Counted from the stretch's first letter, positions 33,481 through 43,001 are shown. The stretch is 64,000 bases of DNA from Ralstonia pickettii (GCF_001699815.1 NZ_MCGB01000097.1:1-64000), one strand, 5' to 3'. Program-made: numbers and translations. The notes: generated by a model from the letters alone, not told the origin.

Positions 33481-34692
33481 GTGGCTAAGCAGGTTGAGGA
33501 CGTGACCGACGCTCGCGAGCGAGTCTCCAAGGGGAAGATCCCCAAAGGGATTATCTACGTCGCAGCAGGCATTGCTGCGGTGCTGATCGGCACGCTTGCC
33601 TTCTACTACCAGAGCAAAACCGACGCCGAAGTGAAAGAGGCGTCGGAGGAGCAGCGCGCGGAGAAGATGAAATCGCGGGCGACGGCGGGTGAGGCGTCGC
33701 AGAACCTCGGCCAGCAGATCCGTGCCCAGCAGCAGGCCGCCAAGGATGAGGCGTCCCGCCAAGAGGCCTCTGCGGTAAGAGCCGACTCCGGTCAGCGCGC
33801 ACCGGTCATGTCGGCGAAAGACTTCACGACGGGCCGTCAGGGCACCGAGGTGATGGGGAAGAAGAATGAAGAGGACAGCATCTTTACTGCGCCGCTCTAC
33901 AAGGCAGGCATGAACAAGGTGCGTGACAACGCACGCCCGAAAGTCGACCTTCAAGGTACGCTGGACCCTGCGTCCATGCGGGCGATGCAGCAGGCTGCCG
34001 CAGCGGCTGCCAACGCAACCGGCGCACCGCCTGCTGATGCTGCGCCCGTCAACAGCGATCAACAGTTTCTGAAACAGACAGCAGCAACGAAGTACGAGCG
34101 CACAGGTATTGCGGGCCGTTTGCCGAGTTGCACCGTATCCCAGGGCTTTGTGATTCCAGCGACGTTTGTCGGCGGCAACAACTCGGATAAGCCGGGCGAG
34201 TTTCGCGCGATGGTGTCGCAGAACGTATGGGACACGGTGGATGGCACCTGCCTCGCGATTCCGGCAGGTTCGATGCTGGTTGGGACTTACAGCAGCGACA
34301 TCAGCATCGGGCAGGAGCGCCTTCTCGTGGCGTTCACCCGTCTGCAGCTCCCCAATAAGAAGTGGGTTCCTCTCGGCTCGATGCAGGGTGCCGACACCAA
34401 TGGCTATTCCGGTGTGAGCGGGGACGTCAACAACCATTTCTTCAAGATCTTCTATGGCGCGGTTGTCATCGCCGTGCTGGAGCAACGCTTCAACAATCAG
34501 CAGACGGCGACGACCTCCAATTCGAACGGCCTGACTACTTACGGCAACGCGGCGGGCCAGGTCGCCACACAGACGGCGCAGACCATCCTGAACCGCAACC
34601 AGAACATTCGGCCGACCATCACCACGGAACCTGCCCAGAAGCTGTTGGTACAGGTCAAGCAAGACATCGTCCTGGAGCCGTACCGTGAATAG
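33481..34692 (+). CDS. trbI: TrbI/VirB10-like core-complex protein
   Basis: A 403-residue protein starting at GTG 33481 (preceded by AAAGGA). One transmembrane segment (GIIYVAAGIAAVLIGTLAFYY, about residues 23-43), a long Gln/Ala/Lys/Glu-rich periplasmic linker, then the conserved C-terminal beta-barrel domain: VSQGFVIPATFVGG, GTCLAIPAGSMLVGTYSSD, RLLVAFTRLQLPNKKWVPLG and GAVVIAVLEQRF. VirB10 spans both membranes and senses ATP-driven conformational change. Overlaps the next gene by eight bases. Confidence 0.9.
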   Translation: MAKQVEDVTDARERVSKGKIPKGIIYVAAGIAAVLIGTLAFYYQSKTDAEVKEASEEQRAEKMKSRATAGEASQNLGQQIRAQQQAAKDEASRQEASAVRADSGQRAPVMSAKDFTTGRQGTEVMGKKNEEDSIFTAPLYKAGMNKVRDNARPKVDLQGTLDPASMRAMQQAAAAAANATGAPPADAAPVNSDQQFLKQTAATKYERTGIAGRLPSCTVSQGFVIPATFVGGNNSDKPGEFRAMVSQNVWDTVDGTCLAIPAGSMLVGTYSSDISIGQERLLVAFTRLQLPNKKWVPLGSMQGADTNGYSGVSGDVNNHFFKIFYGAVVIAVLEQRFNNQQTATTSNSNGLTTYGNAAGQVATQTAQTILNRNQNIRPTITTEPAQKLLVQVKQDIVLEPYRE

Positions 34693-35485
34693 GGCGATTG
34701 GGCTTCTCCTGATGGCGGCCTGTGTGTCCGCGCACGCCGTGGTGGTCGATGCGGTGATTTCACCGACGGCCTACGTCGTGCGCGACGGTGGACAGGTTCG
34801 GCTGCAGACGCTTCCGGGCAAGCCGGTCTTGTACTGCGGCCTGGGCGCCTTCGAAACCTGGGCTCAGCGTTTGGTCGGCCAGGAGTTCCAGATCGGGTCC
34901 GCGCGACAGCCCGACGGAGTGACTCATGCCGAGACGCTTGTCAGCGTTGTTGCCGGTGCCGGGTGGCTGCGTCCCGCCTCGTTGGATGACGCGGGTCAAG
35001 CCGCCATCGTCGAGCGCAAGGGCGGTTGGGCCTGCGCACCGAAAGCCGCCCCCTTTGCGGAATTCAGTGATCGCGTCGATCCGACCATCCTGGCCGGCAT
35101 TGCGCTGAACGAATCGTCGTATCAGGGGCGACCATGGCCGTGGACGTTGAACGTCGCGGGGCGTGGCTACTACTTCGCCACCCGAGACGATGCCTATGGT
35201 GCCATCCGCCGCCTGATCGAGGCGAAGCGGTGCGATTTCGATGTCGGAATCATGCAGGTGAACTGGTGCTACCACGGCCAGCGCTTCGCATCGCCCTGGG
35301 ATGCCCTGTCGCCTGCATCGAACATCCGTGTCGCGGAAACCATCCTGCTCGAAAACCGGCAACGCAGCGGCTCTCCGATGAAGGCGGTCGCTTGGTATCA
35401 CAGCGCTGACCCCGCGCGTGGAGGGCCCTACTTCGCCCGATTCCTGAACCACCTGAAGCGGCTGGACTCCGCCAATAGCCCATGA
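34685..35485 (+). CDS. VirB1-like lytic transglycosylase with extra N-terminal domain
   Basis: A 266-residue exported protein (signal peptide LLLMAACVSAHA). Residues ~25-125 form an unknown beta-rich domain; residues ~128-255 are a lytic transglycosylase (SLT) domain with the catalytic Glu in GIALNESSYQG, the CDFDVGIMQVNWCYHG motif and AVAWYHSAD. Such enzymes open the peptidoglycan for the secretion channel or pilus. It overlaps trbI upstream and the next gene downstream, so it is part of the trbFGI operon. Confidence 0.8.
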   Translation: MNRAIGLLLMAACVSAHAVVVDAVISPTAYVVRDGGQVRLQTLPGKPVLYCGLGAFETWAQRLVGQEFQIGSARQPDGVTHAETLVSVVAGAGWLRPASLDDAGQAAIVERKGGWACAPKAAPFAEFSDRVDPTILAGIALNESSYQGRPWPWTLNVAGRGYYFATRDDAYGAIRRLIEAKRCDFDVGIMQVNWCYHGQRFASPWDALSPASNIRVAETILLENRQRSGSPMKAVAWYHSADPARGGPYFARFLNHLKRLDSANSP

Positions 35486-36732
35486 CGAAGTTCCGACACC
35501 TCGCTTTGCTGCTGCCCGTTCTGTCCGTGCAGGCCTTCGCCGCAGACACCGATCCGCTGGATTTCGATTACCAGGTGGTGGCGCCATCCACGGCTCGCCC
35601 CGCGATGATCTTCAACGACGGGTCGAGCACGTACATTCAGCCGCGTGCCGGGCAGACCATCGTGGCCGACAACGGGCAATCATCCGGTCCGTACATCATG
35701 GTTGATGGTGTCCCCGACGTTCTGCACTTCACTGCGAACGGGCAAATGGTGACGGCGCGCTGGAAACGCTCCAACGCGATCACGCGCGAGCCGGCGAATC
35801 CGTCGGGGGACTTGCCCCATGGGTTCACTGGCTTCTCCGGCCGCATCGCGATGGTCGGCGAGCACGGCAATCTGCAACTCGTGCGTCCCGGGAGCGTCAC
35901 GCAGCCGCTGGCGCAAATCGTCAAGGCGATAGCTCCCAGCGGTTGGACGGGGACCGCCCAAAAGACCATTGCGCTGACGGAGGAGACGACGTTCGTCACG
36001 CGGGATGCCGAGAACTGGCTTCAGGCGCTCGGGCGGTTGCTGGACCAGAAGGGTCTCTACGCGGAGGTCGACTTCGGCCGTCGCAACATCGCGCTGCGTG
36101 TTGAGCCGCCCAAGTCGATCGCCGTGGGCGTCGCGGTGGCTTCGTCCGATGCCAGCAACGGCGCGAATGTCGGCAACACAGGTGCGCCAGCAACGGTCCC
36201 AAACGATCAAGGCAGTGGTGACGGTGGCGTGGCCAGCTCGCTATTGGCCGAGGCGTTTGACGCGCAGGCCATCCGCGACACAAAGGCCGGGACGATTCAA
36301 ATTCGCTTTGCGACGAAGCCTGAGGGTCTCCAGATCAGGAACAGCGAGGGCAGCAAGCAGGGCCTGACGTGGCTGGACGGTGATCGCGTGGTCGCGTTCG
36401 ATACCGTGGATCGTTTCACCGTCTCTGCCGCGGGTAAGGCTGTCGAAGTTCGGCGAGCTGCTGAGATTCGCTATGACTTCGCGGCCGACAACGCAGCGGG
36501 CCTCGAATCGGTCTTCGAGAAGGACAACGCGACCTACCTCGTATTCCGAACTTCAAAGGCCAATGTGAGCGCACGCAACGACAACGGCGAGGGCTCGGGC
36601 GAACTGAAGGACCGCTACTTCAAGTTCAACGGAATCGCTGAGCGCTTGACTGTGGTGGCCGACGGCCGCTCAGTGATCGTGGAACGTGTCCCTGAAGTGC
36701 GCTTCTACGAGCGCAAGGCGAGGGTGGAATGA
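35482..36732 (+). CDS. VirB9/TcpQ-like composite periplasmic protein
   Basis: A 416-residue exported protein (signal peptide LLLPVLSVQAFA). Two separated regions look like VirB9/TrbG strands: MIFNDGSSTYIQPRAGQT...YIMVDGVPD near residues 37-80, and VFEKDNATYLVF...DRYFKFNGIAERLTVVADG near 342-400. The middle (~135-215, GWTGTAQKTIALTEETTF and WLQALGRLLDQKGLYAEVD) resembles the TcpQ/STN-like domain of type IVb pilus proteins. A Gly/Asn/Ala-rich linker follows. It may bridge secretion channel and pilus secretin. The call is structural inference. Confidence 0.55.
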   Translation: MTKFRHLALLLPVLSVQAFAADTDPLDFDYQVVAPSTARPAMIFNDGSSTYIQPRAGQTIVADNGQSSGPYIMVDGVPDVLHFTANGQMVTARWKRSNAITREPANPSGDLPHGFTGFSGRIAMVGEHGNLQLVRPGSVTQPLAQIVKAIAPSGWTGTAQKTIALTEETTFVTRDAENWLQALGRLLDQKGLYAEVDFGRRNIALRVEPPKSIAVGVAVASSDASNGANVGNTGAPATVPNDQGSGDGGVASSLLAEAFDAQAIRDTKAGTIQIRFATKPEGLQIRNSEGSKQGLTWLDGDRVVAFDTVDRFTVSAAGKAVEVRRAAEIRYDFAADNAAGLESVFEKDNATYLVFRTSKANVSARNDNGEGSGELKDRYFKFNGIAERLTVVADGRSVIVERVPEVRFYERKARVE

Positions 36733-37205
36733 GCGGATCACGACTCCGAGTGCGAGACGTGAGCGGTGCGAAAAGGCTGTTCGCTTTTTTCGCACTTCTG
36801 CTGGCTCTTGCCAGTTTAGCGCGGGCGGATTGTCTCGACGACGCGGCCAATTACTACCGGCTCGATCCGACGCTCGTTCGCGCCATCGCGTGGCACGAGT
36901 CCGGCATGCGGCCGCTTGCTGTCAATCGCAACTCTAACGGCAGTGTTGACGTTGGCCTCATGCAGATCAACTCCTCCTGGTTTCCGACGCTGGCGCGTGT
37001 GGGCATTGCCCCTGAGCACTTGTGGAATCCCTGTGTTAACGCCTACGTCGGGGCGTGGATTCTGAGCTCGAACATCGCGCGCCTGGGGCCGAACTGGAAA
37101 GCCGTCGGCGCATACAACGCCACTTCACCGGACAAGCAGTTGCGCTACGCCAACCAAATCTACGCGCGCTGGCAGGCATTGCAGCGCGCTGGTGCCAGTC
37201 ATTGA
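36729..37205 (+). CDS. pilT: Lytic transglycosylase, PilT/IagB type
   Basis: A 158-residue exported SLT enzyme: signal segment LFAFFALLLALASLARA, mature start DCLDDAANYYRLDP, catalytic Glu in AIAWHESGMRP, DVGLMQINSSWFPTL and AVGAYNATSPDK. It matches the single-domain IagB/PilT enzymes that accompany type IVb pili (pilT in R64). It opens peptidoglycan locally for pilus passage. Start overlaps the upstream stop by four bases. Confidence 0.85.
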   Translation: MSGSRLRVRDVSGAKRLFAFFALLLALASLARADCLDDAANYYRLDPTLVRAIAWHESGMRPLAVNRNSNGSVDVGLMQINSSWFPTLARVGIAPEHLWNPCVNAYVGAWILSSNIARLGPNWKAVGAYNATSPDKQLRYANQIYARWQALQRAGASH

Positions 37206-37222
37206 CACATTGCGAGACCGTT

Positions 37223-37747
37223 ATGAGAAGCCTTCTTTCCCACAAGCGCATGGCCGTCATCGCGATGGCTGCATGCACCTTCGTTTCCTCCGTCCACGCG
37301 GGGACCCGTACCCAGAGCGTTGACGGCGATGGTTGGCAGCCGCTTGGCAGCAGTGTTCGCAAAGCAAGCGTCGCTGGCCAAGCCAATCGCAACGGAGCCT
37401 CCGATCCCAACACGCTCGTCGCCGCGGCTTCCGCGTTGGCGAGTACCTCACCTGAACCAGCAGTGTCAGTCACGTCCGTTCCCTCAAATAGGCCGTTCGA
37501 ACTCATCGCCGACGAGTCAGTAGAGCAGCAATTGCTTGAGTGGGCGAGGCGCGCGGGTTGGAAGGTCTTGTGGAGGGTGCAGGACGCATGGGTAGTGCCG
37601 GGCAATAAATCCTATGGCGATGACTTTGAATCTGCTGTGAAGCGCGTCACGGAAGACTTGGCAGCCAACGGAACAGACGTGCTCGGCGACAGCTGGCGCG
37701 GCAACCACACGATCGTTATCACCCAGAACGGAGCAGCTGAGCAATGA
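37223..37747 (+). CDS. TcpQ/PilL-C-like pilus biogenesis protein
   Basis: A 174-residue exported protein from ATG 37223 (signal peptide MAVIAMAACTFVSSVHA). A Ser/Ala/Thr-rich linker is followed by a C-terminal ~80-residue domain, VEQQLLEWARRAGWKVLWRV...FESAVKRVTEDL, that matches the TcpQ/PilL C-terminal domain which binds secretins in type IVb pilus and toxin-coregulated pilus systems. It precedes the secretin gene with a four-base overlap, as expected for a secretin chaperone or partner. A longer frame from 37055 overlaps the transglycosylase and is not supported. Confidence 0.7.
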   Translation: MRSLLSHKRMAVIAMAACTFVSSVHAGTRTQSVDGDGWQPLGSSVRKASVAGQANRNGASDPNTLVAAASALASTSPEPAVSVTSVPSNRPFELIADESVEQQLLEWARRAGWKVLWRVQDAWVVPGNKSYGDDFESAVKRVTEDLAANGTDVLGDSWRGNHTIVITQNGAAEQ

Positions 37748-39435
37748 GGATCTTCTATCAACCGAAGCTGATCGCCGGTGCTGTGGCAACGGTCTTGAGT
37801 CTGTCGGGATGCGGTATCGCGGAGGTGCGCGGCATCCAGAAAGACGCGATGCGCGACACGCGCGCGCAGCTCGACGCTGCCCCGAGCAGCCGCCCGGTCT
37901 TCCAGATCCATGAGGGGGCATGGCTTCTTGGCGAGAAGGTCAAGGCGACCAAGCCGCAACCGGAACTCTTCAACAAGCCCGTGTCGTACAACGACGCACG
38001 GGACCGCATCAGTACGCTTGCCGACGTTGCCGACTGGATTGCTCGCACTTACAACGTACGGGTGGTCATCGATCCCTCGGTGAATGCACCGTTCCCCTCG
38101 GCGCAGTCCATTGTGACCACCGGCGCAACCGGCGCAGTCAAGGGGCCGCAACTACCCGCAGGGCTCGCCACGAGTCTTGCAGGCGCGCCCAACGCAACGT
38201 TGGCCGCCCCAGGTGGCATGCAGTCTGGGGCCGCAGCGATGCCGACGCAGTCACCGCTGCACTACGTTGGCGATTTCAAGGGTTTTATGCGGACGAACGA
38301 GCAGCGCTACAACGTCTACTCGCGCTTTCGCGACGGCACCCTCACGTTCTTCCGAGTCGAGACCCGGAACTTCACGTTGCCTGACATGGGAGCCTTCGCT
38401 TCCATGAGCGGGACGATCTCCAGTGACGGCAACCTGTCTTCCAGCTCGGGCGGCACGTCGGCTTCTACCACTAGCTCCACATCTGGCGGTTCAAGCGGTT
38501 CGGGCACCGGCGGACAAACAGCCAGCCAGTCGTTGGAAGTGAAACCGTGGAAACGCTTGGAGGAGATCGCCAAGCAAATTGCGGGGAATGGTGCGGAGGT
38601 CATCGCCGACCCGAATCTGGGGACTGTCACTGTCACCGGGACGCCGCCACAGTGTGATCGTGTTGAGGACTGGGTCCGTACTCTTGATGCCATGTTCGGT
38701 AAGCAGGTCGCCATCGACGTGCGCATCTACGAAGTCCGGCTCAATCAAGAGGACAACTACGGCTTGAATCTCTCGCTCGGGTACAAGAGCGGAAATGGGC
38801 ACACCGGTGCCACGTTCACCGGGGTGGCGCCGCCAACGGTGTCGAGCAACGCGACACCCATGTCCGTCGGCGCGACGATTGTCGGCGGCAAGCTGGACGG
38901 TACCAAGGTGGCAGTGCAAGCGCTGTCGACGCTGGGCAACGTTACGCAGGTTGTGTCGCGTTCGGGAGTTACCCAAAACGGCAAGGTCATGGCAATGCAG
39001 TCTGCAACTTTGCAGGACTACATCCCGAGCTCGCAGACCACGTTGGCGTCGAACGTGGGTTCCACGTCTTCCATGCAAACCGCCCCTGACATCTCCGGCT
39101 TCACAAGCACGTTCACGCCAAAGGTTGTCAACGGCCGCATCTTGATCATGTTCGACATGACCCTGTCGAATCTGAACCCGCTACAAGAACAGACCCAGGG
39201 CAGCGGGGCCTCCTTGTCCAAGGTGCAGCTGCGAACCAAGCCACTGGCACGTTTCCAGCAGACCGTCGGCCTGAAGCCGGGCGAGTCGCTGGTACTTACC
39301 GGCTTGCGCGATCAAACGACCAGTACCACGAACAACGGCGTTGGCTCGCCCTACGTCCCAGTGACGGGCGGTGGGGTGGATGCCGCAAAGCGCGAAACGA
39401 TGATTGCCGTCGTTATCACCGCACGGCTTCTTTGA
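37744..39435 (+). CDS. pilN: PilN-type lipoprotein secretin of the type IVb pilus
   Basis: A 563-residue outer-membrane secretin with a lipobox (VLSLSGCG). N-domains ~85-330 include ISTLADVADWIARTYNVRVV and QIAGNGAEVIADPNLGTVTV; a Ser/Gly-rich stretch lies at ~225-260. The secretin domain spans ~315-560 with VAIDVRIYEVRLNQEDNYGL, VVSRSGVTQNGKVM and the terminal LARFQQTVGLKPGESLVLTGL. Length and layout match R64 PilN (~560). It forms the pilus exit pore. Confidence 0.9.
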   Translation: MRIFYQPKLIAGAVATVLSLSGCGIAEVRGIQKDAMRDTRAQLDAAPSSRPVFQIHEGAWLLGEKVKATKPQPELFNKPVSYNDARDRISTLADVADWIARTYNVRVVIDPSVNAPFPSAQSIVTTGATGAVKGPQLPAGLATSLAGAPNATLAAPGGMQSGAAAMPTQSPLHYVGDFKGFMRTNEQRYNVYSRFRDGTLTFFRVETRNFTLPDMGAFASMSGTISSDGNLSSSSGGTSASTTSSTSGGSSGSGTGGQTASQSLEVKPWKRLEEIAKQIAGNGAEVIADPNLGTVTVTGTPPQCDRVEDWVRTLDAMFGKQVAIDVRIYEVRLNQEDNYGLNLSLGYKSGNGHTGATFTGVAPPTVSSNATPMSVGATIVGGKLDGTKVAVQALSTLGNVTQVVSRSGVTQNGKVMAMQSATLQDYIPSSQTTLASNVGSTSSMQTAPDISGFTSTFTPKVVNGRILIMFDMTLSNLNPLQEQTQGSGASLSKVQLRTKPLARFQQTVGLKPGESLVLTGLRDQTTSTTNNGVGSPYVPVTGGGVDAAKRETMIAVVITARLL

Positions 39436-39447
39436 TACCTGGGGTTC

Positions 39448-40158
39448 ATGATGAATCGACATTTCTTGTCTGCAGCGGTTGGACTTGCGCTGAGCGCCGG
39501 TGCAGGATTTGCAATTGCGCAGGGTGCCTCGGCGCCTCGCATGGAGAAGGCGATGCAGGCCGCTCAATCCATTCGTGATGCGCAGCCTTCGGCAACAACA
39601 ACTCCGCCAACGACAACACCTGCGGCTCGTACCGCGCAAGTTGCAGAAACGTCTGTACGGCCAACCCAGGCTGCTCCATCACCCCAGGCGTCGATTCCTG
39701 TTGCGGCTGCGCCTTCGCCGAAGACCGAAGCCGCTCAGGCAGGTGCTGAGGCCGACGAACTCAGCATCCTGCAACGGCAAGCGGCAGTCCTGAAGGTCAA
39801 GGCTGAAATTGCGAAGTACCAGGCGGACATCAAAAGCTCGGAGTCGCGCGCGATGCAGGCTGCAACGAGCGTGACGCCTGGGCAGGCAGGGGAACCGGGA
39901 GTTGTTCCGTCGCTGGTCGTTCCCGGCAACGTTACGAAGCCACCGATTCCGCTACCTGCGGCCAAACATGGGAAACCGCGTCTGGTTCACATCGGGGGAG
40001 CTGACGGCGTCTACTCGGCTCTCATCGAAATCAACGGCATCACGATTTCGGATGCAGTGGCTGGCACTCAGCTCGGCGATGGCTGGCAAGTCATCGGCGT
40101 CGATGCGAAACAAGTCAGAGTGGGTCGCGGCAAGCAAGTTCTGAAGCTCGCGGTGTGA
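39448..40158 (+). CDS. pilP: PilP-type pilus biogenesis protein
   Basis: A 236-residue exported protein with an N-terminal signal-like segment (AAVGLALSAGAGFAIAQG), a low-complexity Thr/Pro/Ala-rich linker, a short coiled coil (LQRQAAVLKVKAEIAKYQADI) and a C-terminal HR-like domain (PRLVHIGGADGVYSALIEIN...GTQLGDGWQVIGVDAKQVRV), as in R64 PilP. It probably connects the inner-membrane platform with the secretin. In R64 pilP follows pilO; here the order is pilN-pilP-pilO. Confidence 0.8.
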   Translation: MMNRHFLSAAVGLALSAGAGFAIAQGASAPRMEKAMQAAQSIRDAQPSATTTPPTTTPAARTAQVAETSVRPTQAAPSPQASIPVAAAPSPKTEAAQAGAEADELSILQRQAAVLKVKAEIAKYQADIKSSESRAMQAATSVTPGQAGEPGVVPSLVVPGNVTKPPIPLPAAKHGKPRLVHIGGADGVYSALIEINGITISDAVAGTQLGDGWQVIGVDAKQVRVGRGKQVLKLAV

Positions 40159-40159
40159 C

Positions 40160-41413
40160 ATGGCTCAAGTCCTCAACCTTCCAGGGATCAAGGGCACCTA
40201 TGCCGTCGGCCTGACTTGGCGGCATGAGGATGCCAGGCCAAGCCGCGCGGCACTGCGCAAGAAGGCTCGTGATCTGCAAGCACGGTGGAGTGTCGTCCAT
40301 CAGACGCGCACAGGGCACGTACAGGCCGGCTTTTGTGCGGGCCTCGAGGGCGCTGCCTCCAACTGGCGAACCAAGCCGCTTGCAGCCCTTGTCGCTGACT
40401 CACATCCTCAGCCTTGGTGCGGCTTCTATCGGATCAGCGCTGACCTGTATTGGTACATCGCGGTGCGCGACGGCCAGGAGGTTTTACCGGACGGGGACCG
40501 GACTGGCACGCTCGAAGAATTGGAGCAACTCCATGCGTTGCACAAAGCGTCCGGTGACTGGAACGTAGTCCGCGGGACCGAAGCCGAACTCGCAGACATC
40601 GTTCGCACTTCGCGATCGGTGAAGGGGCTGACCGATCTGGAGCCGGGGCCGCGACGCTACGTGCTACCGGTGGCCGGGGTGCTGACAGTGGCGGCATTGG
40701 CCGGCGTCGGCACGTGGTGGTATCAGCAACGGCAGGCTGAGGCACAGCGCGCTGCGGATCTCGCGCGACAACGTGCTGCACAGGCGATGCACGCGGCAAA
40801 GCAAGCCAAGCAACAAATTCCGCCATGGACACTTCAACCTGTGCCGTCTGCTGTTGTCGACGCATGTCGTTCGGCTTGGCACGGCAGGGCACTCGCCACG
40901 AAAGGTTGGTTGCTGACCGGCTGGAGCTGCCAGTTCGGTAGTCCCGTCACGGTCAACGTTGCCGCTCAATGGGAGCGCGACGGGGGTGTGGCTGAGGACG
41001 CGCCCGGCACGCTCCTCGACGATGGAAACCACTCTCGCTCGACGGAAGTTAAGCCCTATACGTTCACGATCCAACCAACAGGTATTGATGATTTTGAGGT
41101 TGCGAAGCGCATCGTTTGGAGCGTGTCGCACCGCAAAGCTTTCCAGTTGAAGCTGGCGGCGACGCAGCCCGCCGCGCTTCCTGGCGCGAATGGCCCCGAT
41201 GCACCTGAACCGGCCCCGTGGATTGGGAATGCGGCCGATTTCACGCTTGCGATGGCTCCATGGTTCAGCGGTGCTTCTGCATTCGATCAAGTCCCAGGTT
41301 TGCGGCTGACCGAGGTCAGCGTCGACCTGCGAGATGGCCAGTGGCATGCGAAAGGGACGCTCTACGTTAACCGTTTTCCTGGGGCGACTGCTGCCCTCAA
41401 GGTGGGGAGCTGA
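40160..41413 (+). CDS. pilO: PilO-type (PilO2) type IVb pilus protein
   Basis: A 417-residue protein. The cytosolic N-terminal ~170 residues (FYRISADLYWYIAVRDGQEV, LEELEQLHALHKASGDWNVV) resemble the actin-like N-domain of PilO2/BfpC-like proteins, followed by one transmembrane segment (YVLPVAGVLTVAALAGVGTWWY), an Ala/Gln coiled coil (QRQAEAQRAADLARQRAAQA) and a periplasmic domain. It is an inner-membrane platform component that recruits the PilQ ATPase. Stop and next start are one base apart. Confidence 0.8.
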   Translation: MAQVLNLPGIKGTYAVGLTWRHEDARPSRAALRKKARDLQARWSVVHQTRTGHVQAGFCAGLEGAASNWRTKPLAALVADSHPQPWCGFYRISADLYWYIAVRDGQEVLPDGDRTGTLEELEQLHALHKASGDWNVVRGTEAELADIVRTSRSVKGLTDLEPGPRRYVLPVAGVLTVAALAGVGTWWYQQRQAEAQRAADLARQRAAQAMHAAKQAKQQIPPWTLQPVPSAVVDACRSAWHGRALATKGWLLTGWSCQFGSPVTVNVAAQWERDGGVAEDAPGTLLDDGNHSRSTEVKPYTFTIQPTGIDDFEVAKRIVWSVSHRKAFQLKLAATQPAALPGANGPDAPEPAPWIGNAADFTLAMAPWFSGASAFDQVPGLRLTEVSVDLRDGQWHAKGTLYVNRFPGATAALKVGS

Positions 41414-41414
41414 C

Positions 41415-43001
41415 ATGGTGGCTTTGGTTGAGCGGTTCAGGGCATTCTCGCGCGTTGACGCGCATGTCGAGCCAATGCGGCTCCCGCCTGTTCCTGCCAC
41501 GCTGATGCAACACGTCGTGTGGGCGGGGGTCGGCGAGAAGATTCAGGTCGATGGCCGCTATGCAGGTGGTTCGGCCTTTCTCACATGGTTGGCTGACCTC
41601 AAACGCCATGGTCTGGAGCCGGTTGTTGAATCTCTTGCCCCGCAGGAGCTGGCGCAAGCGCGCGAAAGCACGTCGGACGGGCAATCGGGCGACGCATACC
41701 TTGAGTTTCTGGAAATGTCGCGCCGGCGGCACGTCGAGGCTGCCGAACTGGGGGCGTCCGACCTTCACGTTCTGCAGCGAGAAGACCATGCTGAATTTCA
41801 GTTGCGCATTGACGGCGAGCTATGGACGGTGCCCGAGTGGGAACTGAACGCTGCGCAGGGGGAAGCTTTTGTGCGAGCAACTTGCGTCGGCCTCGCAACC
41901 GTCAAAGAGCCGACATTCAATCCGCTCGAGTTCCAGGAAGCGCAGATCAGCGGCAACAAGCTGCCTGAGACCGATATTGAAAGTGTTCGCATTACGCGCG
42001 GCCCAGCCTATCCGATCGAGGCCGGTGGTGGCGTCATGGTTAATCGCCTGCAACCGCGCAGGCACACGGCCACACTTCAGCGACGCGAGACGCCGGCGAG
42101 TCGTCTGCGACTGGTGAGACCGGAGGCGCCGGCCGGCAAAGTCGACTTTGAGCGGATGGGATTCACGACGCTGCAGCTCGCGATGTTCGAGCAGGTCGTC
42201 CTGATGCCGGATGGTCTGTTTATTCAGACGGGGCCGACGGGAAGTGGCAAGACCACGACCGGCTACGAAATGCTGCGCTACAAGGGGCAGATTTCGCCCG
42301 AGCTGCGGCAGATCACCCGTGAGCATCCGGTCGAGTACCCGCGTGAATGGGCAGTGCAACTGCTTTCGACGGGGCAGAACTCCTCATACCTCGTCGAACG
42401 CATGCTCCGGATGGACCCGGACATCATCGACATCGGCGAGATCCGCACAGGCAATGAAGGTGTTGCAGCAGTTCAGGCAGCGCAGACCGGGCACTTGGTC
42501 TTCGGCTCGCTCCACGTTCTTGATCCGTTCGAACTGATTGGTCGCCTGCAAATGCTCGACCACACGCTGCTTTCCAAGGAGTTGATGTGCAACCACAAAA
42601 TCATCGCGGGTTTCATGGGGCAGCGGATGGTTCCCGTGCTGTGCACGGAGTGTCGGGAGCCATTGGCCAAACATCTCGACGCAATGCCGGGAATTCTGCT
42701 CGACCGCATCAAAACCTGGGGAAACATCGAACAGGTCCATGTGCGGGGAAAGGGATGTCCGCACTGCTTCGGCCGGCAAATCCGCGGGCGTGAGGCAGTT
42801 GCAGAGGTTGTCCTTAGCACCGAAGAGCTGATGGAAGACTTCCTCAGGGGGACGTCGTTGGCACGTCGAAATCACCGCCTGCGTGAGGGCTCCGACAAAT
42901 CCATGCTCGGCAATGTCATGGAACGTGTGTTGGCCGGCAGGATCGATCCGCGCGACGCGCAGAAGAACGTGCCCATTGAGGCGTATCGCGAGGGCGTATG
43001 A
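41415..43001 (+). CDS. pilQ: PilQ-type pilus assembly ATPase
   Basis: A 528-residue GspE/PilB-like traffic ATPase starting at ATG 41415 (MVALVERFRAFS), directly after the pilO stop. N-terminal domain ~1-170; Walker A QTGPTGSGKTTTGYEM near residue 270, Asp-box REHPVEYP, Walker B-like DPDIIDIGEIRTGNEG and the His-box GHLVFGSLHVLDP. A C-terminal Cys cluster (CTECREP ... GCPHCFG) is the zinc-binding C1E-like element of PilB/GspE enzymes. It powers pilus extension. R64 PilQ is of similar length. Confidence 0.9.
   Translation: MVALVERFRAFSRVDAHVEPMRLPPVPATLMQHVVWAGVGEKIQVDGRYAGGSAFLTWLADLKRHGLEPVVESLAPQELAQARESTSDGQSGDAYLEFLEMSRRRHVEAAELGASDLHVLQREDHAEFQLRIDGELWTVPEWELNAAQGEAFVRATCVGLATVKEPTFNPLEFQEAQISGNKLPETDIESVRITRGPAYPIEAGGGVMVNRLQPRRHTATLQRRETPASRLRLVRPEAPAGKVDFERMGFTTLQLAMFEQVVLMPDGLFIQTGPTGSGKTTTGYEMLRYKGQISPELRQITREHPVEYPREWAVQLLSTGQNSSYLVERMLRMDPDIIDIGEIRTGNEGVAAVQAAQTGHLVFGSLHVLDPFELIGRLQMLDHTLLSKELMCNHKIIAGFMGQRMVPVLCTECREPLAKHLDAMPGILLDRIKTWGNIEQVHVRGKGCPHCFGRQIRGREAVAEVVLSTEELMEDFLRGTSLARRNHRLREGSDKSMLGNVMERVLAGRIDPRDAQKNVPIEAYREGV

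Noticed and set aside
33352-34662. A 436-codon minus-strand frame opposite trbI
   Set aside because: Shadow of the VirB10-like gene; no start signal and Arg/Leu-rich sequence.
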